The notes under the pieces are model-generated. The model saw only the letters and a program-made list of their open reading frames with translations. It did no database searches and was not told the DNA's origin. This document shows, in pieces, positions 62,830 through 64,000 of a DNA stretch of 64,000 nt. The DNA is from Schizochytrium sp. TIO01 (Eukaryota > Sar > Bigyra > Thraustochytrida > Thraustochytriidae): assembly GCA_004764695.1 (NCBI GenBank), contig SMSO01000025.1:1473102-1537101 (forward strand), given 5' to 3'. The position numbers and the translations under genes are program-made. Positions within the stretch are counted from its first letter, which is position 1. Each line of letters starts with the position of its first letter.

Positions 62830-64000
62830 TTATGCTAACTCTGCTTTCCAGTCGAAACCACGAAATGAGTCATGCTGAGAAGCAGTAAGACTTCTTCTAA
62901 CTGCACTAGGATCCTCACCTGTGCCAACCTCGCTCATTGAAGAATCAAGGTCGTTTCCATTAGTATCCTTCTCCACAGTTCTGCCACTATGGAATTGAGG
63001 TCCAATTCGTTCATCCTTTTCTACAGAGTGTGTATGACCACAGAACGAGGGAGCGACGTTTACAGCATGCATGGGCTCAGAAGCCGCGCGCTCCAGAGGG
63101 ATATAAGACGACATTGACGTTTCATTTGGAGCTACGGGCGAGCTAGGCATGGATGGTGGTGACTTACTTCCAGACATAGATCTCATCCACCCTTTCATTC
63201 GACCCCAAGTAGAGCGGCTCGAGGATCGATGTAGCCCTATGTGTGGACCTGCGGTAACCTCCATTGAGGTCGTTGCACTTGAAGAACGGCTTCTAGAGTC
63301 GCTTCCACCATAGCTACATGCATCACCATTCTCAAAGTCACTTACGCTATCATCCATATGAGAATGTGTATCACTGACATGAATATCAAGGCCTGGAAGC
63401 ATTGAGAAGGGTGCTGTAGCAGCAGAATTCTCATCCAAATCACCTGCATTGATAGCCCAGCTATAGGGAGATGAAGGAGAAGTGGGGGTAAGAGAGCCAC
63501 TACTGTGGCTACTCGTACTCGTCCCCTGCGATCGTTTACGTAAGATTGGTAATCGACCTGATAAGGACTTACGATGTGGAGCCGTTGTCTGAGGCGCGCT
63601 TATACTTCGATCTGATGTGTTAAAAGCACTCTTGCGAGTCTGCACTGCCCCAAGAGACTTCCTTCGCGCATTGATATCTACAGGTTCGAGGGCTTGCTCA
63701 TGGACGTCGAAAAGATCGGAAGAGCTGGTGGAGCCTACAAGAAATATGTTATTGGAAGAGTTCTGCCGAGAGAATGAGGTTTTACGTTCTTGGCGATGTA
63801 GGTGTAAGCGTGGTACAAGCTTGTGAAATCCACTGCTATTTTTTAATGACATCCAGTTGAAGCCATTAAAAAATGAGTGACGCTTGATTTGTTCGAGTTT
63901 TAGTCGTTGGTGCGGCCGGCGACAAAGGCAACCTATAATAAGGTCGCGAGCTGAATCAGGTACCTGAACTCCAAGAGGGAAATCAAGGCTCTTCTCAGGA
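62830..64000 (-). CDS. AGC-type Ser/Thr protein kinase, C-terminal end (5' part outside the window)
   Basis: The frame is open to the right edge; 389 codons plus stop are visible. The first about 50 residues are the end of a kinase C-lobe: FPLGVQVPDSARDLIIGCL, then RPHQRLKLEQIKRHSFF and FNW. This carries the conserved RL arginine and the H.FF..W pattern typical of AGC kinases. The next about 330 residues are a Ser-rich, low-complexity tail with short basic patches (RKSLGAVQ, HRKSLSG, WGRMKGWMRSM). The last 12 residues read SFRGFDWKAELA, which resembles an AGC hydrophobic motif with Asp at the phospho-site. The ATG at 63852 is internal, not the start. The subfamily (PDK1-, MAST/RIM15- or NDR-like) cannot be fixed without the missing part. 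Confidence 0.8.
   Translation of the reverse strand, partial: PEKSLDFPLGVQVPDSARDLIIGCLCRRPHQRLKLEQIKRHSFFNGFNWMSLKNSSGFHKLVPRLHLHRQERKTSFSRQNSSNNIFLVGSTSSSDLFDVHEQALEPVDINARRKSLGAVQTRKSAFNTSDRSISAPQTTAPHRKSLSGRLPILRKRSQGTSTSSHSSGSLTPTSPSSPYSWAINAGDLDENSAATAPFSMLPGLDIHVSDTHSHMDDSVSDFENGDACSYGGSDSRSRSSSATTSMEVTAGPHIGLHRSSSRSTWGRMKGWMRSMSGSKSPPSMPSSPVAPNETSMSSYIPLERAASEPMHAVNVAPSFCGHTHSVEKDERIGPQFHSGRTVEKDTNGNDLDSSMSEVGTGEDPSAVRRSLTASQHDSFRGFDWKAELA

Overview
This is a nuclear window from a eukaryote, most likely a protist and probably a stramenopile. The clues are a presenilin, an OSCA/TMEM63 (CSC1-like) channel, an AGC-type kinase C-terminus, secreted P-domain/F5-8C proteins, and a Pro-Thr (PTxxPT) ectodomain of a kind common in stramenopiles. 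No gene I could read shows an intron. A labyrinthulomycete or thraustochytrid-like source is my guess, not a demonstration. I found no tRNA, rRNA, CRISPR array or intact transposon.

Layout. (1) Positions 1-37359, minus strand: one enormous intronless reading frame whose 3' end lies beyond the left edge. It encodes at least about 12,450 residues: a signal peptide, two PSI-like cysteine domains, and then several hundred Gly/Ser/Thr-rich turns of about 20 residues that look like a parallel beta-solenoid. Two MYRF/phage-type intramolecular chaperone (peptidase S74) domains sit near the middle. Both keep the Ser-x4-Lys dyad, so the giant chain may cut itself into three pieces. The left 3.4 kb is a near-identical 657-bp (219-residue) tandem array. 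A single one-base frameshift lies at about 23925. (2) Positions 37360-48076: about 10.7 kb without a convincing gene, rich in microsatellites, with a GC-rich patch, a strong hairpin and scattered CTAGCTAGC words. (3) Positions 48077-50303, plus: a secreted protein in which an F5/8C-like domain is inserted into a P-domain and is itself interrupted by a beta-sandwich module; it also carries a one-base frameshift. (4) Positions 51335-52141, minus: an MTH1-like Nudix protein whose catalytic Nudix box is destroyed. (5) Positions 55924-57420, plus: presenilin. (6) Positions 58945-61893, plus: an OSCA/TMEM63-type channel with a mucin-like N-terminus. (7) Positions 62830-64000, minus: the C-terminal end of an AGC-type protein kinase that begins beyond the right edge.

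The neighbours do not form an operon or an obvious pathway. The link I can see is that the two genes flanking the 10.7-kb spacer are divergent and both predicted to be secreted or surface proteins. The giant solenoid with embedded, apparently competent self-cleavage/trimerisation domains is the most unusual object here. It resembles the logic of phage tail fibres and of MYRF, but on a megadalton scale and with the chaperone domains in the middle of the chain.
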